64,000 bases of DNA from Flammeovirgaceae bacterium (lineage in GTDB: Bacteria > Bacteroidota > Bacteroidia > Cytophagales > Cyclobacteriaceae). The notes under the pieces were generated by a model. It saw nothing but the letters and a program-made list of their open reading frames with translations, did no database searches and had not been told where the DNA came from. Below are positions 15,751 to 23,992 of this stretch, piece after piece (within the stretch, counting starts at the first letter, position 1; each line of letters starts with the position of its first letter). The DNA lies in assembly GCA_021298355.1 (NCBI GenBank), contig JAJTEH010000008.1, positions 56,771 through 120,770 of the forward strand, read 5' to 3'. The translations under genes and the position numbers were made by a program.

Positions 15751-18318
15751 GTGATCGACTATAAAATAAAACTGCTTCGCCCCACTAAAAATATACTTAA
15801 CGACACCTGGGTGTGGAAAATGGCCTGGCGCGATGCTCGCCATAATTTCTCGCGGTTGTTTTTATTTTTAGCTGCACTTATAACGGGCATAGCAGCAGTT
15901 GTTGCTCTCGACTCGTTTAACCGCTCTGTACAACAAGACATAGAGAGTAATGCCAAAGAATTACTGGGGGCCGATCTCGTAATCAATTCGAATAAAGCTT
16001 TTGATGCCGAAATTTTTACGGTATTAGATACCAACACCCTTGCGCTGGCAGGCGAGATGGAACTTACCTCGATGGTGTTGTTTAAAAATAGTGGTCAAAC
16101 CAGGCTCATACGGTTGTTGGCACTGCAAGGAGATTTTCCTTTTTATGGAGAATTAAAAACATTACCTGCCAATGCTTACGAAAAAGTAAAAAATGAAAAT
16201 TACGTTGTGCTAGACGAAACGTTGGCCACACAATACGAGGTAAGCTCTGGCGATACCATTAAAATTGGCAAGCAGTTTTTTCCTGTTGCCGGGGTAGTAA
16301 CCAAAGTACCTGGCGGTGGTGGTCTCGCTGCAACATTTGCACCAACTGTATACATGAATCTGGCCAACATAAACGAAACCGGTTTAGTGCAATTTGGCAG
16401 CCGCATACAGTACAGCTATTATGTAAAAACAAATAGCGATAAAGAAACAGCCGACTTGCAAAACCGCTTGCAAAGTATAGCTAAACGTTATGGCTACACG
16501 TTCGAAACTGTGCAAGGCAGAAAAGACGGACTCGGCTCTGGGTTTCAATCTGTTTACAGATTTTTCTCTTTACTGGCTATCATCGCATTGTTGTTGGGTT
16601 GTATTGGTGTGGCTAGTGCTGTGCATATTTATGCCCGCGAGAAAAAAGAAGAAGTTGCCTTGCTGCGATGCATAGGTTCTACAGGCTGGCAGGCATTTTC
16701 AATTTATTTTATTCAAATAGCCGCCCTTGGGTTTATAGGAAGTTTTATAGGGGCAAGTTTAGGTATTGGTATACAACAAAGTGTTCCTTACTTATTTACC
16801 AACTATTTACCGGTAGATGCAAATTGGCCGGTGCAATGGCCATCGGTAGCGCTTGGCCTCGCATTAGGGGTTGTTGTTTCTGTTCTGTTTTCTCTTTTAC
16901 CATTGGTTAACATTCGTTTTGTGCCACCACTAGCTGTACTGCGTGCAAACAATGAAGTAATTACACGTTTTTCTAAAGTAAGAGTAACGGCCTGGTTGGC
17001 AATTGTGCTTTTTCCTTTTCTGTTTACATGGTGGCAAACGCAAAATGCGGTAATCGCAATTGCATTTATTGTAGCCTTATTACTCGTTTTTTTATTGTTG
17101 AGTGGTGTAGCCTGGATACTCCTAAAAAGTTTAAGACGGTTTTTTCCGAACAAAGCATCATTTGCCCTACGCTTAGGCATAAGCAGTTTATTCAGGCCCA
17201 ATAACCAAACACAATTATTGGTAGTAAGCATAGGCATGGGTGCCTTTTTAATTGCCACCCTTAATGTTGTAGAACAAAGTATGCTGGCACAGGTAGAGTT
17301 TACCGGAAATGAAAATAGATCGAACACCATATTGTTTGATATACAGCCCGAACAAAAAGAAGGTGTATTAATGTTGATGCAAACGCATAAATTACCCGTT
17401 CAGCAAGTGGTGCCTATTGTAACATGCCGCTTGCAGGATTTAAAAGGAAGTTCAGTAGAAAAATTACAAGCCGATACTACCGATAGCATACCCTCATGGG
17501 CACTAAGCAGAGAGTACAGAGTAACGTATAGAGATACGTTAACAAAGTCTGAAAAACTTTTTAAAGGCAATTTACAAACACGTTACCCCAACACCGATGT
17601 AGTTGGCGTTACCATTTCAGAAGGCATGCACGAAAACCTACGGGTAGATGTTGGCGATAGCCTTTCCTTTAATGTGCAGGGTGTACCCATTCGTGCCATT
17701 ATTAGCGGTATCAGAAAAGTAGAGTGGAGCAATGACCCACCCAACTTTATATTTGTTTTTCCGGCCGGAATATTAGAACCTGCTCCACAAATTTTTGTTA
17801 CTACTACCTTTATTAGCGATAATGCCAAGGCAACCGTATTTCAACGCGAACTGGTTACGGCTTTTCCTAACGTATCGTTAGTAGATTTGCGTTTAGTGTT
17901 AGGTACCATTCGGCAGTTGTTCGATAAACTAGGGCTTGTTGTGCGTTTCCTTGCTTTGTTTAGTATTCTTACAGGCTTGGTGGTTTTAGCGGGCGCAGTT
18001 AGCAATAGTAAATATGCACGTTTAAAAGAAAATGTTTTGTTGCGTACCTTAGGGGCAAGCGCTTCGTTCATCAATAAAATAACCTGGGTAGAATATTTTT
18101 ATTTGGGTACAATGGCGGCCCTTACAGGTGTTGTGCTCTCGTTACTTAGTGGTTGGCTTTTAACAACTTTCTTTTTCGAAATAGCCTTTTCAAGCGATTT
18201 ACCCGAGTTACTCATTATCTTCTTTAGCATTGTGCTTGTAACTATGGGTATTGCATGGTTAAATTTAAGAAAGGTACTAAACACACCACCCCTTCAGGTG
18301 TTAAGAAAAGAAACCTAA
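15751..18318 (+). CDS. FtsX-like permease (YbbP type)
   Basis: An 855-residue membrane protein starting at GTG 15751, two bases after the ATPase stop. One hydrophobic helix at about residues 30-50 is followed by a long periplasmic domain, then spans around 270-390, further spans around 415-460 and 490, a second periplasmic domain, and three C-terminal spans from about 730 to 850. This duplicated FtsX arrangement is that of E. coli YbbP. Motifs such as L-L-G-C-I-G-V-A-S-A and L-R-C-I-G-S-T mark the permease core. It works with the ATPase encoded just upstream; cargo unknown. Confidence 0.88.
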   Translation: MIDYKIKLLRPTKNILNDTWVWKMAWRDARHNFSRLFLFLAALITGIAAVVALDSFNRSVQQDIESNAKELLGADLVINSNKAFDAEIFTVLDTNTLALAGEMELTSMVLFKNSGQTRLIRLLALQGDFPFYGELKTLPANAYEKVKNENYVVLDETLATQYEVSSGDTIKIGKQFFPVAGVVTKVPGGGGLAATFAPTVYMNLANINETGLVQFGSRIQYSYYVKTNSDKETADLQNRLQSIAKRYGYTFETVQGRKDGLGSGFQSVYRFFSLLAIIALLLGCIGVASAVHIYAREKKEEVALLRCIGSTGWQAFSIYFIQIAALGFIGSFIGASLGIGIQQSVPYLFTNYLPVDANWPVQWPSVALGLALGVVVSVLFSLLPLVNIRFVPPLAVLRANNEVITRFSKVRVTAWLAIVLFPFLFTWWQTQNAVIAIAFIVALLLVFLLLSGVAWILLKSLRRFFPNKASFALRLGISSLFRPNNQTQLLVVSIGMGAFLIATLNVVEQSMLAQVEFTGNENRSNTILFDIQPEQKEGVLMLMQTHKLPVQQVVPIVTCRLQDLKGSSVEKLQADTTDSIPSWALSREYRVTYRDTLTKSEKLFKGNLQTRYPNTDVVGVTISEGMHENLRVDVGDSLSFNVQGVPIRAIISGIRKVEWSNDPPNFIFVFPAGILEPAPQIFVTTTFISDNAKATVFQRELVTAFPNVSLVDLRLVLGTIRQLFDKLGLVVRFLALFSILTGLVVLAGAVSNSKYARLKENVLLRTLGASASFINKITWVEYFYLGTMAALTGVVLSLLSGWLLTTFFFEIAFSSDLPELLIIFFSIVLVTMGIAWLNLRKVLNTPPLQVLRKET

Positions 18319-18329
18319 ATAACGTAGTA

Positions 18330-21300
18330 ATGAAAAAGCTAGTTGTATGTTTCCTTATTGCTTCTACAGCCTACAGCAGTTTCGCCAAACCCAAGCCACT
18401 AGCGTTTATCGAAAACAAAGGACAGTGGCAAGCCGATATTAAATATCGGGCCAAGTATACAAACGGAAACGTGTACCTATCTGCAGATGGTTTGTTGATG
18501 GAGTTTTGGGATGGGCGAAAGGTACAACAAGAGCACCTTAGCTCGGGTGATGTTTTTTATGACGAAGGCCTCCGTACAAAGGAACCTGCTAGTATAGAAG
18601 GTAACCGCATAAAACTTCAGTTTCTCTATGGAAATCCGCAGCGCATTGTGCCCGGTAACCCCGAACCATTTTACTATAACTACTTTCAAGGAGCCGATCA
18701 AACAAAGTGGGCTTCCGGAGTAAGAGCCTACCAACATGTTACCTACGAGAACTTTTACCCGGGAATTAACGCTGTTGTATACGCGCAAGGGCCAAATATA
18801 AAGTACGATTGGATAGTGGCAGCCGGTGCAGACCCCGCGCAGATAAAATGGCAATATTCCGGGCAAGACACGCTCTACGCTGCTAACGGTTCCCTACACG
18901 TTTCCACACCTTATCTATCAATTTCCGAGCAAAAGCCAATAGCCTGGCAATACCTGAATGGCAAAAAGGTAATGGTGCAAGTTCGCTATAAAATAATCCA
19001 GGGTATTGTTCAGTTCGAATTTCCGAATGGGTACGATTCATGCGAAAGTTTAGTAATCGATCCGCTGTTAATTTTTTCTACTTTCTCTGGTGGTACTGCC
19101 GATAATTGGGGTAGCACAGCGACACCTGGCGAAAAAGGCACTGCCTACTCAGCCGGGGTGGTAAGAGATTCGTACATCAATTCTTCTGGCCAGTTAATTG
19201 TATTCGGTACGTTACCTCGCACATCCTCCTCTTTTCAGGTAAACAATGCGAGTGCTGTTAGCGCATTCGATATCGCTATATTTAAATACGATAGCGCAGG
19301 AACAAACTTGTTATGGGCATCGTATCTGGGTGGAGCGGGTAGCGATTCTCCGCATAGCTTGATAGTAAATAAGAATGACGAATTAATTGTATTAGGTACA
19401 ACCAGTTCATCTAATTTCCCGCTAACACCCAATGCTCCATATAAATCATTTCGCGGTGGACCAACCATAAGCCCAGCCGGTGTACTTTTTTCTTCCGGTT
19501 CCGATATTGTACTTACACGCATTAGTAAAAACGGACAACAACTGCTAACATCTACCTATTTTGGTGGCACAAATAACGATGGCCTAAACCCATCCAGAGG
19601 GCCGCTATCTAAAAATTATGGCGATGAACAACGGGGTGATATAGCCATAGACGATGCTAACAATATATACATTGCAACTGTTACAGCATCGGCTGATGTA
19701 CCTCGGGTAAATAGCGCAGACGATACCTTTAACGGTGGTCTACAAGATGGCCTTTTGTTAAAGTTTAATCCGCAGCTTACAACTTTGCTATGGTCTACTT
19801 ACATTGGTGGCGAAGGAGAAGATGCACTTCACTCTGTAAAAATATTACCTGATGGCAACTTGTTGCTGGGAGGGGGTACCACCAGCGATAATTTTCCGGT
19901 AACAAGTGGCGCTTTCCAAACTACCAATGCCGGCCAGGGCGATGGTTGGATAGCTAAGGTAAATCCGCAAACATCAGCCGTGTTGCAAGCAACCTTTACC
20001 GGAACCGCAAATTACAACCAGGTATACTTTGTAGATTTTGATGGAGAAAATAACGTATATGTATATGGCCAAACTGAAGGCCCCATGGATATTACCCCCG
20101 GTAAATACAACAACCCAAACAGCGGGCAGTTTCTGCAAAGTTTTACTCCCGATTTAAGTACGCGTAGGTTTTCTACCGTGTTTGGTTCAGGCGTGGGTAT
20201 ACCCAATATCTCCCCTACAGCATTTTCGGTTAACGATTGTGGGTATATTTATATGGCAGGGTGGGGAGGAGGAACAAATATTACCAATAGATATTGGAAT
20301 AGCACCACCTTAAACATGCCCACCACTGCCGATGCCCAACAACGTACCACTACAGGAAGCGATTTTTATTTTATTGTATTAGGCGAAAACGCAACCAAAT
20401 TACTTTATGCAACTTTCTTAGGCGGGCAGGTGGCCAACATACACGTAGATGGTGGAACCAGCCGCTTCGATAGGCGCGGAGTAGTATACCATGCCGTGTG
20501 CGCAGGTTGCGGAGGCTTTGATGATTTCCCTACTACTGCTAACGCATGGTCGCGTGTTAATAATAGTAGAAATTGCAACAATGCCATATTTAAATTTGAT
20601 TTATCTACTTTAAAAGCATTGCTTCGCACGAATAACCTTAAACGAACACAACCGGGGTTGCAAGCAGTTTGCCTTCCCGAGAAAATTTTATTCGAGAACA
20701 AAAGCATTGGTGGCGAAATTTTTGAGTGGAACATGGGCGATGGCAAAACCATTATTAAAACAGATACAATTGCCTTTTCGTATCAATACACTGCACCTCG
20801 CACAACACCCTATACAGTAACGTTAACCGTGCGCGACCAGGGCACTTGCCAGGTAACAGATCAGGTTAGTACACAAGTGTTGGTTTCCGGCAGGCAGGTT
20901 CAAGTACAAGACGATGCCAAACTTTGCGAAGAAGATACGTACACCATCCAAGTAAATGGAAATGCAAGTTTCAATTGGACATCCGACCCCCCTGGGTTTA
21001 CTTCTACCATACGAAGCCCACAAGTTAAACCTAGGGTAAACACCAGCTATTTTGTATCGTTTACAGAGCCTTCGGGTTGCAGTTATAAAGACACAGTTAA
21101 GGTAGAGGTAATACAAAAATTGATTCCCGAGTTTTCTATTAGCTTACTATCGCAATGCGAAGGAAATGCATTTTTTGAAGGCACCATACAAAATCTGGAA
21201 TCGGCAGATTACACCATAGAAATATTTTCGGGCGATGGGCGAACCTTTGCGCCAGGAACATTCAGTTTTTCTTACCCTGAAGATGGAACCTACACTTTTG

Positions 21301-21632
21301 TAGTAAAAAGCCAGAAAGATTTTTGTGTATTTCAGGAAAGCAAAGTGCTGGAGTCGTTTCAGTTGTTATTACCAAACGTAATTACCCCCGGCAGCAAAGA
21401 CGGGAAGAACGATACCTTTATTGTAGCTTCGGCAAAAACCAAAAGACCCATTACCGAACAAGGTAAAAAGGTAAGTGTAAGTATAGTAAACCGCTGGGGC
21501 AAAACGGTGTATCAGTCTAAAGATTACCAAAACGATTGGTCTGGAGAAGGATTAGCGGCAGGAGTTTATTATTACGAAGTACAAATTTCGGGATTAACCG
21601 TTTGTAAAGATTGGTTACACATTGTGAAATAA
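18330..21632 (+). CDS. secreted T9SS type B sorting-domain protein with PKD-like region
   Basis: A 1100-residue surface protein. ATG 18330, 11 bp after the permease stop, gives a signal peptide cut after S-S-F-A-K; a longer frame from 18255 overlaps the permease and is rejected. Residues ~20-250 resemble the DUF7948 N-terminal module (F-I-E-N-K-G-Q-W). Then come repeated W-x-T-Y-L-G-G / S-T-Y-F-G-G units typical of SBBP-type beta-propeller repeats (to ~770), a PKD-like domain (F-E-W-N-M-G-D-G-K) and the gliding-motility-associated C-terminal domain ending N-R-W-G-K-T-V-Y...W-S-G-E-G-L-A-A-G-V-Y-Y-Y. It is probably exported by T9SS; ligand unknown. Confidence 0.85.
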   Translation: MKKLVVCFLIASTAYSSFAKPKPLAFIENKGQWQADIKYRAKYTNGNVYLSADGLLMEFWDGRKVQQEHLSSGDVFYDEGLRTKEPASIEGNRIKLQFLYGNPQRIVPGNPEPFYYNYFQGADQTKWASGVRAYQHVTYENFYPGINAVVYAQGPNIKYDWIVAAGADPAQIKWQYSGQDTLYAANGSLHVSTPYLSISEQKPIAWQYLNGKKVMVQVRYKIIQGIVQFEFPNGYDSCESLVIDPLLIFSTFSGGTADNWGSTATPGEKGTAYSAGVVRDSYINSSGQLIVFGTLPRTSSSFQVNNASAVSAFDIAIFKYDSAGTNLLWASYLGGAGSDSPHSLIVNKNDELIVLGTTSSSNFPLTPNAPYKSFRGGPTISPAGVLFSSGSDIVLTRISKNGQQLLTSTYFGGTNNDGLNPSRGPLSKNYGDEQRGDIAIDDANNIYIATVTASADVPRVNSADDTFNGGLQDGLLLKFNPQLTTLLWSTYIGGEGEDALHSVKILPDGNLLLGGGTTSDNFPVTSGAFQTTNAGQGDGWIAKVNPQTSAVLQATFTGTANYNQVYFVDFDGENNVYVYGQTEGPMDITPGKYNNPNSGQFLQSFTPDLSTRRFSTVFGSGVGIPNISPTAFSVNDCGYIYMAGWGGGTNITNRYWNSTTLNMPTTADAQQRTTTGSDFYFIVLGENATKLLYATFLGGQVANIHVDGGTSRFDRRGVVYHAVCAGCGGFDDFPTTANAWSRVNNSRNCNNAIFKFDLSTLKALLRTNNLKRTQPGLQAVCLPEKILFENKSIGGEIFEWNMGDGKTIIKTDTIAFSYQYTAPRTTPYTVTLTVRDQGTCQVTDQVSTQVLVSGRQVQVQDDAKLCEEDTYTIQVNGNASFNWTSDPPGFTSTIRSPQVKPRVNTSYFVSFTEPSGCSYKDTVKVEVIQKLIPEFSISLLSQCEGNAFFEGTIQNLESADYTIEIFSGDGRTFAPGTFSFSYPEDGTYTFVVKSQKDFCVFQESKVLESFQLLLPNVITPGSKDGKNDTFIVASAKTKRPITEQGKKVSVSIVNRWGKTVYQSKDYQNDWSGEGLAAGVYYYEVQISGLTVCKDWLHIVK

Positions 21633-21652
21633 GCAGAAATGCTTTATTATTG
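21622..21652 (+). promoter_or_regulatory. promoter of the CAU tRNA
   Basis: TTG (21622-21624) and TATTATTG (21645-21652, one mismatch to TAnnTTTG) lie 20 bases apart. The following CAGCCCGA matches the sequence after the tRNA-Leu -7 box. The tRNA starts 14 bases on. Confidence 0.6.
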
Positions 21653-21665
21653 CAGCCCGAAACAA

Positions 21666-21739
21666 GGGCCTTTAGCTCAGACGGTTAGAGCACCTGACTC
21701 ATAATCAGGTGGTCGCTGGTTCGATCCCAGCAAGGCCCA
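21666..21739 (+). tRNA. tRNA with CAT anticodon (Ile2 or elongator Met)
   Basis: A complete cloverleaf: acceptor GGGCCTT/AAGGCCC, D-arm GCTC..GAGC, anticodon arm CCTGA-CTCATAA-TCAGG, variable TGGTC, and a T-arm with loop TTCGATC. The anticodon CAT fits lysidine tRNA-Ile2 or elongator Met. The T-D-V elements resemble E. coli ileX, so Ile2 is slightly favoured. CCA is not encoded. Its 3' half is duplicated at 35969-36033, which makes it the likely integration site of the following 14-kb segment. Confidence 0.93.
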
Positions 21740-21760
21740 CTCAAATTCAAGCAGTTACAA
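21696..21760 (+). repeat. left direct repeat (att-like), 3' half of the tRNA plus flank
   Basis: These 65 bases run from the anticodon stem of the CAU tRNA into the terminator stem. They match 35969-36033 at 63 of 65 positions. The repeat begins in the anticodon arm and includes the T-arm, the usual recombination segment for tRNA-targeting tyrosine integrases. Confidence 0.85.
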
Positions 21761-21780
21761 CACATGTAACTGCTTTTTTA
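21750..21780 (+). terminator. terminator of the CAU tRNA
   Basis: The perfect ten-base stem AGCAGTTACA / TGTAACTGCT (21750-21759 with 21765-21774) is followed by a T run. Confidence 0.9.
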
Positions 21781-21939
21781 TTTTAGATGGAATAACACTT
21801 TTCGTACTCTTTTTTTGATTCGCATTTTATGGGTAGGTCTAATTTCATCTTTCATTATTCTATAAAAAAAATATTCTTTGTCATTTTTGAGTCAGACCGA
21901 AATGATTTCCATGTTTGATAATGTAAGTAGTGTCAGATT

Positions 21940-23529
21940 TTATTCCGATAAATACAACTTTAATAGTCTTTTATCTCGATTTTTATCTTGCTCCATAAGC
22001 GTTCGCTGTAATGTTTTGGGATTTAGAAAAAGTGTGCCACCCACGTTTACTTCACACACGGTTGGAATACTATGGTTAGTAATGGTTTTAATCTCTTGGT
22101 TACTTAACACTTTATTCTGAGATCCCGGAATAATTTCAGTTGCGCCATTCTTTTCAGTAAGATCATCTAATGCAATCATCAACAATATTTCTTTCTCCGA
22201 ATATTTTTTGTGTTCTTGTTTCCAAGTTGTGTTAATCTTGCTATGACTAAGTATTACATTATGTGCCGATTTAATTGTTATGTGTGAATTGATTCTTTTC
22301 AATATGTCGTTTAAACTTTTATTTCGTAATAGTGTTTTTAATGTTGGCATCTTATCAAGTAAGTTTATTTCATCCGTCCAATTCTCTTCATCTTTAAGAT
22401 GTATGTAAATTTGATTTCTTAAGTGATTGATTTCTTTCCTGGTAAAAACATGTTGAAATAAAGCAAAGCCTCTTTTCTCTATTTTTTTAATTTGATTGGT
22501 TAACGTACCAGGATTTAAATCATAATTGTATTGATCCAATGCTTGCGACAAGTTTTCTTTAATCTGTCTTCTGAAATACTCTGGTGCTAACACTCTAATT
22601 CTATTTCCGAAACCAAGTATCTCTCGCTCTAATTCAAAATTTAATTGTACGTTAATTGCGAATATTGTTCCGTCAGTTGTTGCCTCAATAATTTCTTGTG
22701 AAGAATGCAAAGGTTTTGTTACAATGTAAGGAGCAGTTTCTCGATCAGCATAAAATAGAACACGTTCATTGCGTGCATTTGGACTGACGGATACACCAAT
22801 AACATGTTTAAAATATTCCTCCGGTTTAAAATCTTTACGCGTTATATATTTTAATGAGCAGTCTTCAATAGAGAGAATTCGATCTAGCGCGAGGTTAAGA
22901 ATTGGTGAATCTCTTTTTTTAACACCTAATACAAACCATCTATTTCTATACTCTTTTAAATAATAAGGATGAAAAACAAAATCATTAGCGCTACGTGCTT
23001 TAAAAGATTGATACTTGAGTAGAATAGCTTTTTTATTGATGATTGCTTTATATAAAGTGTCTATGTGTTCAATGCCTTTTAGGTTTTCATTTTTTTCAAA
23101 ATCAATAACCGTTCCGGTATTGGTTTTGGCGGAATACACTTTACTCTCTAATCGTTGCACCATACCACTTAGCTCATGAAAATGGCTAAAGCCTTTAAAC
23201 TGTCTGAGTATTTCTATAACCTCAGTAAGCTTGCCCAAATCTTGGTCAGTTAGTGGAATGTTTGTAATCGAGTACGCAGGGTCCTCGTAGGTATAGTATT
23301 TGTTTTCAAGAACTAGTATAGGAGCGTTGTAACCCAGTTTATCACTACGCATAAGTTGTAAATCCATTTGCACAGTTCTACGACTCACACCTTTGTCAAT
23401 ACCCTCATATTCATAAAGTGCTTCAGAACAAGCATCAATAAGATCCTCCAATGTCCAAGAGCGTTGTCTATTTTTTAAGCAGTTATCGATGGTTCGGTAG
23501 CGAATAAGGGCATTTCTGTTAACAGGCAT
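21940..23529 (-). CDS. WYL-domain transcriptional regulator with degenerate PhyH-like C-terminal domain
   Basis: A 529-residue regulator. Residues about 1-75 hold a winged HTH (G-V-S-R-R-T-V-Q-M-D-L), about 160-245 the WYL domain (I-L-L-K-Y-Q-S-F, then P-Y-Y-L-K-E-Y-R-N-R-W-F-V-L-G), and about 290-335 the WCX extension. From about 350 it continues as a phytanoyl-CoA-dioxygenase-like fold (I-A-L-D-D...N-G-A-T-E-I-I-P-G-S-Q). Compared with the intact enzyme at 54216-55043, the iron H-x-D is K437-x-E439 and the distal His is Gln508, so catalysis is unlikely. WYL proteins bind nucleic acid ligands. It is divergent from the tRNA-like/slipin/rtcB unit, its probable target. ATG 23527-23529 gives the usual N-terminus; 23544 is possible. 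Confidence 0.82.
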   Translation of the reverse strand: MPVNRNALIRYRTIDNCLKNRQRSWTLEDLIDACSEALYEYEGIDKGVSRRTVQMDLQLMRSDKLGYNAPILVLENKYYTYEDPAYSITNIPLTDQDLGKLTEVIEILRQFKGFSHFHELSGMVQRLESKVYSAKTNTGTVIDFEKNENLKGIEHIDTLYKAIINKKAILLKYQSFKARSANDFVFHPYYLKEYRNRWFVLGVKKRDSPILNLALDRILSIEDCSLKYITRKDFKPEEYFKHVIGVSVSPNARNERVLFYADRETAPYIVTKPLHSSQEIIEATTDGTIFAINVQLNFELEREILGFGNRIRVLAPEYFRRQIKENLSQALDQYNYDLNPGTLTNQIKKIEKRGFALFQHVFTRKEINHLRNQIYIHLKDEENWTDEINLLDKMPTLKTLLRNKSLNDILKRINSHITIKSAHNVILSHSKINTTWKQEHKKYSEKEILLMIALDDLTEKNGATEIIPGSQNKVLSNQEIKTITNHSIPTVCEVNVGGTLFLNPKTLQRTLMEQDKNRDKRLLKLYLSE

Positions 23530-23563
23530 AAAAAATATTTTCATAAAAAAAGTAATTTTTTTT

Positions 23564-23588
23564 AAGTGCGCAAAAAGACTGCGCACTT
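23564..23588. promoter_or_regulatory. perfect 9-bp inverted repeat, candidate operator
   Basis: AAGTGCGCA (23564-23572) and TGCGCACTT (23580-23588) are separated by seven bases. The repeat lies 35 bp upstream of the WYL gene and just before the divergent RNA leader, in otherwise AT-rich DNA. Neither strand has a T-run on the proper side for a terminator, so an operator for the adjacent regulator is the simplest reading. Confidence 0.55.
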
Positions 23589-23606
23589 ACCCATCACCTT
23601 TGTTGT

Positions 23607-23657
23607 GTCATCAGCTGGATGACTCGGTGAGGGGACAGCATATAGGCTGAACCCTCA
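23607..23657 (+). ncRNA. structured leader RNA: two stacked hairpins
   Basis: GTCATC-AGCTG-GATGAC (23607-23623) is a perfect six-pair hairpin. TGAGGG (23628-23633) pairs with CCCTCA (23652-23657), and inside it, past a GA/AA internal loop, CAGC pairs with GCTG around the loop ATATAG. The stems precede the first tRNA-like module by 10 bases and are best read as part of the plus-strand transcript leading to slipin and rtcB. No known RNA family is recognised. Confidence 0.5.
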
Positions 23658-23667
23658 GCGGTTAGCG

Positions 23668-23750
23668 GGGAATTCGTCAACATTGGTGAGTTGAGTCAGA
23701 TGATGGATCTGATGCCTTTGGTTAAATGGGTTCGAATCCTATCATTCCCA
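23668..23750 (+). ncRNA. tRNA-like module 1 (canonical order, non-decoding)
   Basis: All arms of a cloverleaf are present: acceptor GGGAATT/CATTCCC (six of seven pairs), D-arm TCAAC-ATTGGTGA-GTTGA with the conserved GG, anticodon arm TCAGA-TGATGGA-TCTGA, a 13-base variable region that can form a short stem, T-arm ATGGG-TTCGAAT-CCTAT, then A and CA. The anticodon loop has G instead of the invariant U33, and could instead close to a five-base loop, so it should not decode. It may be a degenerate class II tRNA or a tRNA mimic recruited to the RtcB operon. Confidence 0.6.
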
Positions 23751-23771
23751 CAATAAGTTTTTATGATGTTA

Positions 23772-23899
23772 TTTCTGGTAACAGAAATTAAAAATCTTCT
23801 CCCATTAATTGGGACGAAGCGTGGAAAAAACGAATAACAAATGCCCTGATGAGCGCTTTAGTATAGCGCCATAGTGTTGGCCCAGTTGGAACCAATATG
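23772..23899 (+). ncRNA. hairpin-rich spacer between tRNA-like modules
   Basis: Successive stems are TTTCTG-GTAA-CAGAAA (23772-23787, GNRA tetraloop), TCCCA-TTAAT-TGGGA (23800-23814), GCGC-TTTAGTATA-GCGC (23853-23869, D-arm-like) and a bulged stem CATA/TATG with TTGG/CCAA (23870-23899). Together they suggest one long folded RNA. Whether this part is separate or is the 5' strand of the following module cannot be seen. Confidence 0.4.
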
Positions 23900-23924
23900 C
23901 TGCTTTGTTACAAGTTGTTTTCTT

Positions 23925-23992
23925 CTTGTGTGACGAGGGTTCGAATCCCTCTCCTGAGCAATCAGGATAGCTCAGCCGGTTAGAGCAACAAG
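23925..23992 (+). ncRNA. tRNA-like module 2: circularly permuted tRNA, Y-RNA-like
   Basis: Read 5' to 3', this holds every tRNA part with canonical dimensions but in permuted order. CTTGT is the 3' strand of the anticodon stem, GTGAC is a five-base variable loop, and GAGGG-TTCGAAT-CCCTC is the T-arm. TCCTGA-GCAA-TCAGGA is the acceptor stem closed by a GNRA tetraloop, TA matches positions 8-9, GCTC-AGCCGGTTA-GAGC is the D-arm, A is base 26, and ACAAG is the 5' strand of the anticodon stem, pairing with CTTGT. The tRNA-mimic domain of bacterial YrlA-type Y RNAs is entered in a similar way. A tRNA finder would at best report a pseudogene. Ro60, the usual Y RNA partner, is not encoded in the window. 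Confidence 0.7.

Noticed and set aside
23668..23750. Calling tRNA-like module 1 a functional tRNA
   Set aside because: The anticodon loop lacks U33 and the acceptor has a mismatch, so decoding is unlikely; it is kept as ncRNA.
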